Origin: Bedellia somnulentella
Taxonomy: Eukaryota > Arthropoda > Insecta > Lepidoptera > Bedelliidae
Assembly: GCA_963576735.1 (NCBI GenBank)
Contig: OY755174.1
Span: 186,001 to 250,000 of the forward strand
Reading direction: 5' to 3'
DNA: 64,000 bases
Shown: positions 38,101 to 42,960 of the stretch, one piece after another
Layout: each line of letters opens with the position of its first letter
Position numbering within the stretch: the first letter of the stretch is position 1
The notes under the pieces: model-generated
What the model was told of the DNA's origin: nothing
The model's database searches: none
What the model saw: the letters and a program-made list of their open reading frames with translations, nothing else
Made by a program: the position numbers and the translations under genes

Positions 38101-40653
38101 GTTGTAAAACTTCCTTTCCCTTACGCTTCGTCTCATTTACACATAGAAAATCCAGTTTTCTTTCATTCATAATCATTACTTCATCTAATTTTTCAAACAT
38201 TCCTCCACATTCATTCATCGTACTGAAGCGGGTCTCTTTAGCCCACTTTTCGCCCCGTGAGAAACCATGGCGTGATGAGTGGCGAGCTACATCGCCGCCT
38301 CCGTGTTTATTAGAATTGGAACACATATTGGACCCACGAGAAGCAAGGGAAGTAAACTGTCCACCTAGCCAGAGCCCCGCTTGACTAGGTAAGGTTATTT
38401 AGTACCCGGAGTGCACCAAGCTCCGGGACGGCGGCACGCTAGCGACCAGGCTCACCCCTGGCCACGCATCCCTCGGCGCGGCAGACCTTGGATTGGTGTA
38501 AGGGCGAAGATGGAAAAGCCCTAGTCCCTTAGTCGACTTCTACGACACCCGCGGGAAGAGATGGGGTAGTGCTATTCTAAGCCGACACTACACAGCTAAA
38601 ACTACTAAAACACACTACTAAAACGTGTAAAAGAAATAAAGGATACAAGAATTTCGCGCTGGCAGCTATTGACACGGTAGCTCAATTGGCAAGACCGACG
38701 GGGGCGTATACCCGAGGTCGCGGGTTCGAATCCCGCCTGTGGCGAAATTTTTCTTTCCTTTATTTATTCTTTATTTCTTGTAAGATTCATTCATTCGTTG
38801 TAATGTAAAGTCATTGTGATGAACAAACTACAATAATATTTTTTAAGTCATCAATTCGATCAACTGCATTCGGTCGGTCACCGTTGTGTTTCAACACCTA
38901 ATCCACTTAGCTCTCTTTGCAATCTGCAAGATACACATTTTCCTTATACCTATCCTTTGCGCTTTAACCCTGAACCAAGTAAATATGTAATATTCTAGGA
39001 CACCTATAAATGTCTGTCATTGTATAAGTTTATTTTTACTACCACAAATAAATATTTCTATTTAATAAAATAATAAAGATCGTAAACAACAAAACGGTAA
39101 ACTGAAGAGCAAAAAATTTTGGATTTTTTTTCAATTTATTTATGAATACTTAGTGATCTCAAAGATCATGGCGTAAATCCTTAAACAGCTGGCTGAGTTA
39201 CTAATACTTTTGAAAATCACATGCAGTGACATCTTGCACAGTCAAGTTACAGTTGCAAATTGATTTAGCGGATAAGTTAATTAAATAAGTAATACTTATA
39301 AGTTAGTATCGAGTGGCTGCATGCAAATATATGTTACTTTTCGTTGTATGTATAGATGAAAATACCATTTTATAACCGTTTTAAAGTAACACATATATAG
39401 TTTCGATATGATTTTGCGAAACATAATGATGTAACTAAATATTACAGAACACGCTAAAATGCATAAAATAATATTAAGATATTCAGGAGACAGTAGTACT
39501 ACTTCACAGTTTAATTAGATGATCAACCAGTAGCCTATATTACCAAAGGGGTGAATGTGTTACATTTATTTATTAAACATCACATGACTCCGTTTAACCT
39601 GTATTCAGATCAGAGTACTTCACCATTGAAGGTGAACCTAGACACATCCATCAGGGAGGTCACAAGAGAGAGTTCAAGTCACCGTCTCTCACCGTTAACA
39701 ATTCACCAAACACATCACTCCGGAGCATACATGTTTAAGGAAACAACAAAAAAAAGACAAAAATGTGTAGTCGTTGTAGAAAATACATTTGTATCGTTGT
39801 TTAACTGAAATTTCATAGTGCGTTTATCTTTATCAAGCCACGTGTGTGATGCACCGTTTGCTGTCATCGCAATGCACGTGCGACATGAGTATAGAAAAGA
39901 CAGCCCAATTAAATTATTAATAATCATTAAAGTAATGGTAGCTTCTTACTATGGTAACTGAATTACAATCTTGGAAATGTGACAGTATTTTAACTCTTGT
40001 ATTCTGTAACACTGTATTGTAGTATTAGTATATAGTACAGAAATAACTGTAACATATAATACAAAATGTAATATATACATGGCAAACTATTGTTAAAGTT
40101 CAAAATATCTTATAAGTGTAGTCAAGAAAGTGTGAAGTTAGTTTTTATATTAATCGTTGTGACACAGACTTGTTTACTAGTTTTGCTACGAATTAGTTAT
40201 GTAAGTTAGTAATCGACACGTTTTAAATCATACGGACTAAAATTACGCGATAATTTGATTGCGTACAAATACTCATTTAAAAATAATAAAACAAATGCTA
40301 AATTAAACAAAAAATCATATACGAGAAACACTCTAAAACAAACACGTTTGCACAATTAATATCCAATTGAATATGAATAATGACCACAATTAGTAAACAT
40401 CAAATCTCATTCAACAGGAGGGCAAAGGTTCTCCAAATTTAACCGCATCGCGGAAAACTTTAGACCGGCGAGTGGGATGTTAATAAATGAAGTTTCTTAC
40501 CTTAACCCCGTGGTAGTCGTCGACGACGCTGTCGTCCCGGCGCGCGTCGGGGTAGCGGAACGCCATGCCGGCCACGGTGGCGGTCCGGTCCACGCACTGC
40601 AACAAGCACAGCGCTGTACACACCGCCAGCTCACTCCACATCTTGCCGAGCAT
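8033..40653 (-). CDS. prolyl endopeptidase (prolyl oligopeptidase, S9A), complete, 15 coding exons
   Basis: Serine peptidase cleaving after proline in short peptides. Exons joined in phase give 752 residues: N-terminal cap ([10 protein letters not shown] from residue 30, [11 protein letters not shown] from 52), seven-bladed propeller (about 100-450), and C-terminal alpha/beta hydrolase. The triad is visible: Ser580 in GGSNGG, Asp668 in [10 protein letters not shown], His722 in [11 protein letters not shown]. Arg670 matches the substrate-binding Arg. The usual length is about 710. The excess is a 29-residue N-terminal extension resembling a signal peptide ([12 protein letters not shown] core) and a 15-residue longer Asp-His loop made of 5-residue repeats. 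Most family members are cytosolic; the Met at residue 30 would give the cytosolic form. Introns are heavily loaded with retroposons and intron 1 alone is about 11 kb. No frame break is seen. Confidence 0.95.
8504..8739 (-). CDS. prolyl endopeptidase exon 14
   Basis: Acceptor ATCCAG|GC; residues 653-731 with Asp668 ([15 protein letters not shown]) and His722 ([15 protein letters not shown]). Contains the 15-bp coding repeat at 8566-8621. Donor ATT|GTACGT; without splicing the frame runs on to a TAG near 8444. Confidence 0.93.
8566..8621 (-). repeat. 15-bp coding tandem repeat in exon 14
   Basis: Just under four units of a GCTACCCTGGGTGAC-type repeat, encoding [19 protein letters not shown] between the catalytic Asp and His. 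It accounts for the 15 extra residues compared with mammalian prolyl oligopeptidase. Confidence 0.85.
9196..9338 (-). CDS. prolyl endopeptidase exon 13
   Basis: Acceptor TTGCAG|C; residues 605-652 ([20 protein letters not shown] ... [14 protein letters not shown]). Ends one base into a codon at A|GTGAGT. Confidence 0.95.
9747..9990 (+). mobile_element. S1 element with target duplication
   Basis: Full-length copy flanked by atatttatagt at 9736-9746 and 9991-10001, an 11-bp target duplication that fixes both ends of the family. It lies in intron 12, about 55 bp beyond the exon 12 donor. Confidence 0.92.
10055..10267 (-). CDS. prolyl endopeptidase exon 12
   Basis: Acceptor CCCCAG|C; residues 534-604, including the nucleophile Ser580 in [20 protein letters not shown]. 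Ends two bases into a codon at GG|GTCAGT. Confidence 0.95.
10345..13540 (+). mobile_element. LOA/I-group non-LTR retrotransposon, 5'-truncated
   Basis: Reverse transcriptase is recognisable ([46 protein letters not shown]), followed by RNase H with all acidic residues ([44 protein letters not shown]) and a C-terminal [18 protein letters not shown] zinc-knuckle-like end. The endonuclease is missing, so it is 5'-truncated. An S1 element interrupts the RT ORF at 11761-12009, and a frameshift near 12545 separates the thumb from RNase H. RNase H after the RT suggests the I/LOA/R1 group; I favour LOA from overall resemblance. It lies antisense in prolyl endopeptidase intron 12. Confidence 0.88.
11761..12009 (-). 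mobile_element. S1 element inside the LOA-like LINE
   Basis: Full copy splitting the RT ORF after ILFTRK. AAAA lies at both junctions (11757-11760, 12010-12013). It shows S1 moved after the LINE did. Confidence 0.9.
13815..13968 (+). CDS. small upstream ORF with TATA-like leader
   Basis: CTTATAAGGCG near 13820 could be a TATA box. An ORF of 26 codons follows from the ATG at 13890 ([26 protein letters not shown], stop). It ends in TAAAATGG, one base before the next ORF's ATG context. I do not recognise the peptide. Confidence 0.35.
13971..14180 (+). CDS. small membrane-protein ORF, unknown
   Basis: 69 codons, [20 protein letters not shown] at the start. There is a Thr/Pro/Gln/Asn-rich N-terminal half (about residues 1-35), one strong hydrophobic segment (about 37-60, with [20 protein letters not shown]) and a short tail [11 protein letters not shown]. 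It begins just after the 26-codon ORF, giving a two-ORF unit on the strand opposite to prolyl endopeptidase, between the end of a LINE and the minisatellite. The architecture suits a small type I or III membrane protein. It could be a remnant of a mobile element or virus; I cannot name a family. An imperfect GTGGAGG...CCTCCAC hairpin follows at 14182-14212. Confidence 0.4.
   Translation: MGTTYTTPKPPVQTPVTAQIGYQNNITTNSVDIHIGIISWCMLIILLMFLFVSAVIVLRYCAKCFNSYL
14197..15033 (-). repeat. 58-60 bp minisatellite containing prolyl endopeptidase exon end and donor
   Basis: Fourteen units with a 58-60 bp period; length varies in a poly-C run. On the minus strand each unit carries GTGGTGGCCGTGCCCAAC, then ATCCGGGGGGGAGG, then GTACGTAGC and about 20 bases ending TTGTACGTCACTG. 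The first parts are the last bases of exon 11 ([10 protein letters not shown]) and the donor; the rest is intron. The exon end is therefore the founder of the array. Units fall into sub-types (TATGCT or TAGGCT, CACC or AACACC), suggesting expansion in blocks. Confidence 0.95.
15002..15150 (-). CDS. prolyl endopeptidase exon 11
   Basis: Acceptor CTGCAG|AAC; residues 485-533 ([20 protein letters not shown] ... [10 protein letters not shown]). Ends two bases into a codon at GG|GTACGT. Its last 30 or so bases and the donor are the unit of a long minisatellite that continues into the intron. Confidence 0.93.
15194..15404 (+). mobile_element. S1 element, 5'-truncated
   Basis: Starts within the head at TTTCTTCCGGTGGG and continues to the CCGTGAGCTTATGTATG tail. 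It lies in intron 10, about 45 bp upstream of exon 11. Confidence 0.85.
15956..16069 (-). CDS. prolyl endopeptidase exon 10
   Basis: Acceptor TTCCAG|GTA; residues 447-484 ([18 protein letters not shown] ... IPMFIISKK), the link into the hydrolase domain. Donor AAG|GTATTT. Confidence 0.95.
16696..16881 (-). CDS. prolyl endopeptidase exon 9
   Basis: Acceptor TTCCAG|AGC; residues 385-446 ([20 protein letters not shown] ... [10 protein letters not shown]). Phase 0 both ends, donor ACT|GTGAGT. Confidence 0.95.
16962..17115 (+). mobile_element. inverted-repeat scrap and LINE 3' end
   Basis: ATTACGTATCTATTCTAACC...GATTGTGTCGCAA with a partly complementary TTGCAACCTGCGACAAAATCG forms a small hairpin element, related to the one at 58128. 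It is followed by GGCCTAAGTCCAGCAGTAGACG...GGCTGATGATG, a LINE 3' end type that recurs at 24575. Confidence 0.5.
17203..17445 (-). mobile_element. S2 tRNA-headed SINE, 5'-truncated
   Basis: Matches the S2 3' body (TTCACGCCG, GGGTTGGCAGAGGTAC, CACGTGATAGGGGGCAGGCC, CATGTGGGTTTC) but lacks the tRNA-like head. Confidence 0.8.
17560..18003 (+). mobile_element. MITE family C, copy 1
   Basis: About 440 bp with TATTTGACTG at one end and GTCAAATAGCG at the other, closely matching the copy at 45530-45973. Carries CACGTG at 17712-17717 and TGACGTCA at 17816-17823. Non-coding. Confidence 0.75.
18297..18377 (-). CDS. prolyl endopeptidase exon 8
   Basis: Acceptor TTTTCAG|GAG; residues 358-384 ([27 protein letters not shown]). 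Phase 0 both ends, donor AAG|GTACTA. Confidence 0.95.
18707..19070 (+). mobile_element. S2 tRNA-headed SINE, full length
   Basis: Flanked by atgtatttaatga at 18694-18706 and 19071-19083. The head has box A-like GATAGCCCAGTGGGTAGAA and box B-like GTGTTCAAATCCTGG. The tail is CTGCCAACCCC..GGCGTGAACGTTTATG. Confidence 0.92.
19608..19800 (+). mobile_element. tRNA-like sequence in a dispersed repeat (family T)
   Basis: 19710-19787 has a 7-bp acceptor-like stem (GACACGG with CTGTGTC), a D-arm GGTAGCTCGATTGGCAGAGC and a T-arm GCGGGTTCGATTCCCGC. However, the anticodon arm is too long and does not fold into a 5-bp stem with a 7-base loop. The same sequence with flanks recurs at 34262-34320 plus 38613-38760, so it is a tRNA-derived repeat and not a working tRNA gene. 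Confidence 0.7.
19838..19902 (+). mobile_element. Helitron-like 3' end
   Basis: AATTTGACAGTACGAAGTCT, then GTCGGGTCAGCTAGTT, the same terminus as the elements at 56671 and 60885. Only the 3' end is present here. Confidence 0.6.
19945..20064 (-). CDS. prolyl endopeptidase exon 7
   Basis: Residues 318-357 ([20 protein letters not shown] ... EKNWKTLVP), phase 0 at both ends. The acceptor TTCCAG|TA lies inside the 12-bp target duplication of a SINE at 20075-20425, so a second copy of the same acceptor sequence lies upstream of the SINE. Confidence 0.95.
20075..20425 (-). mobile_element. S2 SINE at the exon 7 acceptor
   Basis: Minus-strand copy flanked by tactggaatata at 20063-20074 and 20426-20437. 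The left duplication contains the prolyl endopeptidase exon 7 acceptor, so the SINE tail lies 11 bases upstream of the exon and now supplies the tract before the splice site. Confidence 0.95.
20481..20723 (+). mobile_element. S1 element with target duplication
   Basis: Full-length copy flanked by atacaatagca at 20470-20480 and 20724-20734. Confidence 0.92.
20862..21480. mobile_element. MITE family B, long copy
   Basis: Inverted ends of the type TGGCCATATAGTAAATTT, followed by AACACATCATGAAATGATCG; the 20-bp palindrome TGAAATGATCGATCATTTCA is at the right end and nearly so at the left. It is about 620 bp, whereas the copy at 57872 is 246 bp. The ORFs inside on both strands look like chance. 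Confidence 0.7.
21491..21983 (+). mobile_element. MITE family A, copy 1
   Basis: Ends AATTCGGTATGCAAAGTTTT and AAAACTTTGCATACCGAATT are perfect inverted repeats. AATT at both ends may be the target duplication. Two further copies at 51107 and 52300. Contains TGACGTCA at 21828-21835. Confidence 0.85.
22102..22250 (+). mobile_element. S1 subfamily B, truncated
   Basis: GTGTAGTGCCGGCTTAGAATG head with CTACCCACGG; the 3' tail is lost after GTGGCTGAG. Confidence 0.65.
22386..22590 (+). mobile_element. LINE 3'-end fragment
   Basis: The last 48 or so codons of a non-LTR polyprotein read [32 protein letters not shown], then ELTANLQ and stop, followed by a (TAG)n tail. The GRRR-SWL--LR-W pattern is typical of a LINE C-terminus. 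Severely 5'-truncated. Confidence 0.75.
22591..22828 (+). mobile_element. S1 element
   Basis: Near full-length copy placed directly after the (TAG)n tail of the preceding LINE fragment. Confidence 0.88.
23127..23165. repeat. (GT)n microsatellite
   Basis: Uninterrupted run of about 12 GT units within TATG repeats, 6 bp from the exon 6 donor at 23170. Confidence 0.95.
23171..23330 (-). CDS. prolyl endopeptidase exon 6
   Basis: Acceptor TCGCAG|C completes an Ile codon; residues 264-317 ([20 protein letters not shown] ... [10 protein letters not shown]). Donor GAG|GTATTA. A (GT)n microsatellite follows within 50 bp in the intron. Confidence 0.95.
24575..24715 (+). mobile_element. LINE 3'-end fragment
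   Basis: GGTCGCGGGAAGGCGATGGA, GGACTTGTCTTTCAGACATC, then GGCCTATGTCCAGCAGTGGA and (GAT)n. Same type as at 17070. Confidence 0.65.
24733..24995 (+). mobile_element. S1 B copy with an S1 A fragment inside
   Basis: A B-type element is split by a 5'-truncated A-type element at 24799-24931. gagtttctagctc (13 bp) repeats at 24786-24798 and 24932-24944, a clear target duplication. Confidence 0.85.
25045..25187 (-). CDS. prolyl endopeptidase exon 5
   Basis: Acceptor TTCCAG|TAC; residues 217-263 ([20 protein letters not shown] ... EEPLWR). Ends two bases into a codon at AT|GTGAGT. Confidence 0.95.
25656..25738 (-). CDS. prolyl endopeptidase exon 4
   Basis: Acceptor TATAG|GA; residues 189-216 ([28 protein letters not shown]). 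Ends in phase 0 at TCT|GTAAGT. Confidence 0.95.
25830..26089 (-). mobile_element. S1 element
   Basis: Full-length minus-strand copy in intron 3 with both termini intact. Confidence 0.88.
26201..26466 (-). mobile_element. S1 subfamily B, rearranged
   Basis: B-type copy 26257-26466 lacking the AATTCCTCAGCC segment; a piece of that segment lies at 26201-26250. Confidence 0.65.
26488..26732 (+). mobile_element. S1 element next to the exon 3 donor
   Basis: Full-length copy whose tail ends about 19 bp beyond the exon 3 splice donor (26750-26749). Confidence 0.9.
26751..26938 (-). CDS. prolyl endopeptidase exon 3
   Basis: Acceptor GGCAG|T; residues 126-188 ([20 protein letters not shown] ... HFKDVDT). 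Ends one base into a codon at G|GTAATA. An S1 element ends only about 19 bp beyond the donor. Confidence 0.95.
27015..27270 (-). mobile_element. old S2 SINE copy
   Basis: Diverged: CTCGCAAGGGTGGCAGA, CCGTGATAAGGGGCAG, GACTCATTGATGTAGGTAGG. Recognisable only against the other S2 copies. Confidence 0.55.
27337..27987 (-). mobile_element. S1 element carrying an S2 SINE
   Basis: S1 sequence 27337-27453 and 27824-27987 is flanked by tataagtggaaac at 27324-27336 and 27988-28000. It is interrupted by the S2 SINE 27454-27823. The head end has a repeated CCGGCACTACACGG. Confidence 0.9.
27454..27823 (+). mobile_element. S2 tRNA-headed SINE, full length
   Basis: Flanked by atggtaaaaat at 27443-27453 and 27824-27834. 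Head GATAGTCCAGTGGGTAGAAC and GAGTTCCAATCCTGG; tail GGCGTGAACGTTTATGTATG. Inserted into an S1 copy. Confidence 0.95.
28451..28677 (-). mobile_element. S1 element
   Basis: Complete but diverged minus-strand copy. 28680-29320 to its right is AT-rich intron with nothing else recognised. Confidence 0.82.
29322..29545 (-). CDS. prolyl endopeptidase exon 2
   Basis: Acceptor TTAG|ATC; encodes residues 52-125 ([17 protein letters not shown] ... [16 protein letters not shown]). Ends two bases into a codon at AA|GTAAGTG. This is the most conserved part of the N-terminal cap. Confidence 0.95.
29546..31735. other. intron 1 stretch without recognised features
   Basis: Mostly AT-rich. 30270-30400 is GC-richer (GTACGGCAGCTTTCGTGC, CCCGTCTCGCAATTGTTAG) with open frames on both strands but no splice context or family I recognise. 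Confidence 0.5.
31738..32037 (-). mobile_element. RTE fragment with S2 SINE inside
   Basis: 31738-31796 (TTCGGACGCCTACTTTTTTG) and 31973-32037 (TATATGTGCCCAAACC) match the 3' part of the RTE at 34351-34977. An S2 3' fragment (plus strand, 31797-31972) separates them. A matching RTE continuation lies at 34080-34200, beyond the inverted-repeat element. Confidence 0.75.
32038..34074 (-). mobile_element. long-inverted-repeat element carrying a PIN/CXC gene fragment
   Basis: Arms 32038-32369 and 33733-34074 (about 335 bp) are closely similar inverted repeats starting TAGTCCGGTCGAC at the outer ends. Between them lies part of a coding region on the minus strand. The whole is nested in an older RTE fragment. 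No transposase is seen, so it would be non-autonomous. Target duplication unclear; TAA lies at both junctions. Confidence 0.82.
32774..33732 (-). pseudogene. PIN-like / CXC-domain protein fragment
   Basis: One reading frame, broken by a single TAA at 33526-33524. The first part ([28 protein letters not shown]) resembles the C-terminal half of a PIN/FEN-like nuclease fold with paired acidic residues. Next comes [16 protein letters not shown], a motif of a multicopy arthropod and invertebrate protein family. Then a cysteine-rich [18 protein letters not shown] and [17 protein letters not shown], resembling tesmin/TSO1 CXC motifs, and an acidic tail ending TAKKSRQEL. The start is cut off by the right inverted arm. 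Confidence 0.75.
34080..34210 (-). mobile_element. RTE fragment, continuation
   Basis: TTTCGTGAATCACACTTTTC, GGGACCTCATATCTACTGAA and TTCTGCCACAAC match the RTE 3' region, continuing the fragment interrupted by the inverted-repeat element. Confidence 0.7.
34262..34320 (+). mobile_element. family T repeat, left part
   Basis: AGTAAAAAATTCGGAGGTAG, then AAACGCAAACACTACTAAAA, as at 19625-19665. The other half continues at 38613 beyond the RTE. Confidence 0.75.
34351..34957 (-). CDS. RTE polyprotein C-terminal part
   Basis: Continues the RT frame after the inserted [59 protein letters not shown], then stop near 34351. The junction codon order (GSLF then TRDGK) restores the usual RTE sequence. 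Confidence 0.88.
34958..35831 (+). mobile_element. 5'-truncated LINE inserted in the RTE
   Basis: Flanked by taaac at 34953-34957 and 35832-35836. Encodes the end of an RT ([46 protein letters not shown]) and C-terminal region ([30 protein letters not shown]). Ends in a (TAAA)n tail. It resembles the jockey/CR1 group; the clade is uncertain. Confidence 0.85.
35832..36885 (-). CDS. RTE reverse transcriptase ORF, N-terminal part
   Basis: RT motifs in order: [104 protein letters not shown]. The frame ends where the plus-strand LINE was inserted, after VYLGSLF. Confidence 0.92.
36803..38326 (-). CDS. RTE apurinic-type endonuclease ORF
   Basis: Endonuclease/exonuclease/phosphatase domain: [67 protein letters not shown] region ([18 protein letters not shown]) and [11 protein letters not shown]. 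The ORF runs past the domain into the linker ([16 protein letters not shown]) and ends by frameshift before the RT. Confidence 0.9.
   Translation of the reverse strand: MCSNSNKHGGGDVARHSSRHGFSRGEKWAKETRFSTMNECGGMFEKLDEVMIMNERKLDFLCVNETKRKGKEVLQLGIITAIWSGVADSDRASQGVGLLISERMAQCMKDYECVSPRLLWIKVKLGLVRMRIICVYAPDMSKSLSEREEFWNLLDDVVNGCDQNEKLIMLGDFNGWVGVSRNGCERVLGKFGDQRMNENGEKLIEVCLERNLCVTNTLFKHKDIHMYTRQRGSERSMIDFVIVDERLRAKVVDTRVYRGTNVGTDHFLVISRLRGLCTRWRHRPKVSTTDFARIKVEKLQEDENIRDEYVRKLDDRLSCVEMKDEMEIEEVWDVLNSTMVECATEVCGVCKRSNRPPTSWWDKVVKEAFGDKKKAWLDLLAIKASKRMNASVTDDVVQKSEDEYKRVKNEVKKKIEKKRDLQEWCERKLSDNFRNNQKLFWKYIRKERGVSQNTRVSVIRDEQGELATDESSMKRVWKNYFEGLFEKEDASISSPIDSNVGLEQRDG
38613..38760 (+). mobile_element. 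family T repeat, right part with tRNA-like core
   Basis: GGTAGCTCAATTGGCAAGAC...GCGGGTTCGAATCCCGCC is the diverged equivalent of 19710-19787. The acceptor stem is weakened, so not a working tRNA. Confidence 0.7.
38765..40490. other. intron 1 stretch without recognised features
   Basis: AT-rich intron upstream of exon 2 sequences. A 70-90 codon ORF at 39551-39808 shows no family resemblance. Confidence 0.5.
40501..40653 (-). CDS. prolyl endopeptidase exon 1
   Basis: ATG at 40653 with an in-frame stop 21 bases upstream of the ATG region, so no longer start is possible within this exon. 51 codons: [20 protein letters not shown], then VDRTATVAG, then the conserved [20 protein letters not shown]. 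Donor AAG|GTAAG. The alternative Met at residue 30 aligns with the usual cytosolic start. Confidence 0.88.
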
Positions 40654-40684
40654 TGCCGACTCGACGCCGCGCGAGCTTTACCCT

Positions 40685-40700
40685 CGATTAAATACTCCGC
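40685..40700 (-). promoter_or_regulatory. TATA-like element upstream of prolyl endopeptidase
   Basis: The minus strand reads GGAGTATTTAATCG about 35-45 bases before the ATG at 40653. If it works as a TATA box the 5' UTR would be very short, or transcripts could start near the internal Met. Weak evidence. Confidence 0.3.
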
Positions 40701-41324
40701 GCTTAATGCACGCTTTGTATTCAACTCGCTCCGTTGTACTCATACGAATACAAGTTTTATAGCTGTCACTTGCAATCATCATTTTACTCTAGGATTTTAT
40801 CTTTTTCAAATGAGGTTGTTGCGTTGACAACAATAAAAAGGTTTACTATTTTATTTTATGTTATTTGTTGAAATAAAGAATATAACGATATTGGACTTGA
40901 ATATTTAGATAAGTTTCGATAAAAACTTATTGAGTAATGTAAGGATGCAAGAGTACGTATCTCAGGTTTTATCTTGATTGTGAAAATAAATTGATTGATT
41001 GATTTCTGAAGATTTAGCTACGACGGGGAAAAAACCACCTAAATCTACTACTTCGATATCAATAAGTCATAATTTCAATAAACCAATTTTAATGACATTT
41101 CTATAGAGATAGCCTTTATAATATGAGGAAAAGTTGATATTATGGTTTAAGAAAACATCCGCGAGTATAGGTAGGTTCGTAAACATAAATTTTATGAAAT
41201 CATCATAATCATAGGCGTCTTTTCACTGAGGCTGCTGGATCAGTCGCAGCGAAGTGTATAATCTTGTATTTTAGTTTTAAAACCCCGTTGGCAATCTGGC
41301 ACCGGCGGCTAGCTATGCTATAGC

Positions 41325-41440
41325 AACCTTTATTTAACCAACCCTTTCGCCACTCAACATTCAAAAGTGGCTGAAGAATTTCTAATTCTATGCTCTGGAT
41401 ATCGCTTTTTGGGATTTATAGCCGTGAGTATAAGTATGTA
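41325..41440 (+). mobile_element. S1 element, 3' part
   Basis: CAACCTTTATTTAACCAACC through GGGATTTATAGCCGTGAGTA with a short tail. It lies upstream of the prolyl endopeptidase start; 40700-41320 holds nothing else I recognise. Confidence 0.7.
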
Positions 41441-41765
41441 TTTGTGTATATAACGACCCAAAGTGGATGTAATAATGTCATTCGAATGAAGCCGATCACG
41501 GAGCACGCGATCATAGAGCATGCGATCAAAAATCCAGCCATCAAATGAAAATAAAAATGGGCATGTATAAATAAATGCATGTATGAAGTTGGCCAGGATT
41601 GTACTAAAGTGCCGATCAAGATTCCACTGTACTCATTGTACTTACTCTGGGTGGTACATCTTGTTTTCGATACAGATTAAAATACCGGTAGGTACCCGCT
41701 ATTTTATAACGATAATAAGAACCTGCATGCTAATACTCGTAATCGTAAGTCGTAACCAGAACACA

Positions 41766-42139
41766 TGACATGATAGTCCAGTGGGTAGAACACCTGCCCG
41801 AAAAACAGAAGGGCGTGAGTTCCAATCCTGGGACGGGCCTACACCAATTTGTCTTTTCTAAAGTCATATGTGTGGTTAATTTATCATGGTTGCTAACGGT
41901 GAGGGAAAACATCGTGAGGAAACCCACATGGCTGAGTTGTACTTAGTCATGTGACAGTGTATTCGTACAAAACGGCGATAGGCCTGCCCCCTATCACGTG
42001 AGTACACTGTCTAAGCAAAACGTGGGTACCTTCTCTGGAAACTAGATGGCGCTTGCCATGTGAGTTCAGGAGTATTGGTACCTCAGCCAACCCCTTCGGG
42101 GATAAACGGCGTGAACGTTTATGTTTATGTTATGTTTAT
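41766..42139 (+). mobile_element. S2 tRNA-headed SINE, full length
   Basis: Flanked by gtaaccagaacaca at 41752-41765 and 42140-42153 (14 bp). Very similar to the copy at 27454, suggesting recent activity. Confidence 0.95.
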
Positions 42140-42757
42140 GTAACCAGAACACAAGTAGGTGCTTATCTTACCTATTATCTAATTGCATTACTTATCATAA
42201 AGAAGTTCATTTAACAATCACACAGCAACACAACATTAATATGCTGACAAAATATTAAAATTAAATACAAAATTATTGGTAGATTCCAAGTATTTTAAGC
42301 GGTTTAAAGATCCGTTAGAATTTGAAGTGTAATCGGTTGGGCCCATTAACGAATTTATGTTATCGGGATCAGTCGCCAAAGTGAGAAAAGCAATGAATAA
42401 ACCACTCTATAAACTATGCAAAACCGTTTGGTTATATCCTTTTACGTAAAAAAGAAATCGTGAATAATTGATAGATGTGAAATTAGTCAGCGATTATATT
42501 TGTTCGGGTTAAAAGTAAACTTCTAAATAAAATGGAATTGGAAATCCTAATTTTAGTACAAAATGTAAAATATGGTACCGAATTAATAATGATTTCACAT
42601 TATTTGCTATGTTTGCGGCGCAAAGTGGTTTATAACATTTTGATAACACGCTGCGCGTTGGACAGGTGTCACTGAATCAAATATTTTTATCATAATTAGA
42701 AACACATTTTTTTACTGCGATTTAAGAGTATAAGACGCAGTTTGAAATTAGTTAATA

Positions 42758-42960
42758 ATAGCCCAGGTGGTCCAACTGTGAGGGTGTTTAGTTTACGTGC
42801 CGGAGCCGGGTTCAATCTTTGAGGGAGGCGGCTAAATACACATTTATATGTTTTTGAGATTTCAGCCCAGTTTGGATACAATATTAGGGCGGAATCACCT
42901 GGTTATCCGAAAATTAAGACTTTATCGCTCCAGGCTAGTGCCACAGTAGCAACGTTGCTC
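42758..42960 (+). mobile_element. tRNA-derived SINE-like sequence
   Basis: Box A-like TAGCCCAGGTGGTCCAAC and box B-like GAGCCGGGTTCAATCTTTG, then a body TTCAGCCCAGTTTGGATAC. Distinct from S2. Confidence 0.5.

Larger units (their letters stand above)
34321..38612 (-). mobile_element. nearly full-length RTE-type retroposon
   Basis: Inserted in a family T repeat; cactactaaaa at 34310-34320 and 38613-38623 is the target duplication. The order on the minus strand is 5' head (GCTGTGTAGTGTCGGCTTAG), endonuclease ORF, RT ORF, C-terminal domain and a 3' end reading CTCTGCCTACCCCAATGGG, then GGCGTGAGTATATG. Removing the 874-bp LINE insert and its TSD copy leaves about 3.4 kb, normal for RTE. Only one frameshift (about 36840) separates endonuclease from RT, and RT continues in frame across the inserted LINE. 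The copy is therefore young. Confidence 0.92.
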
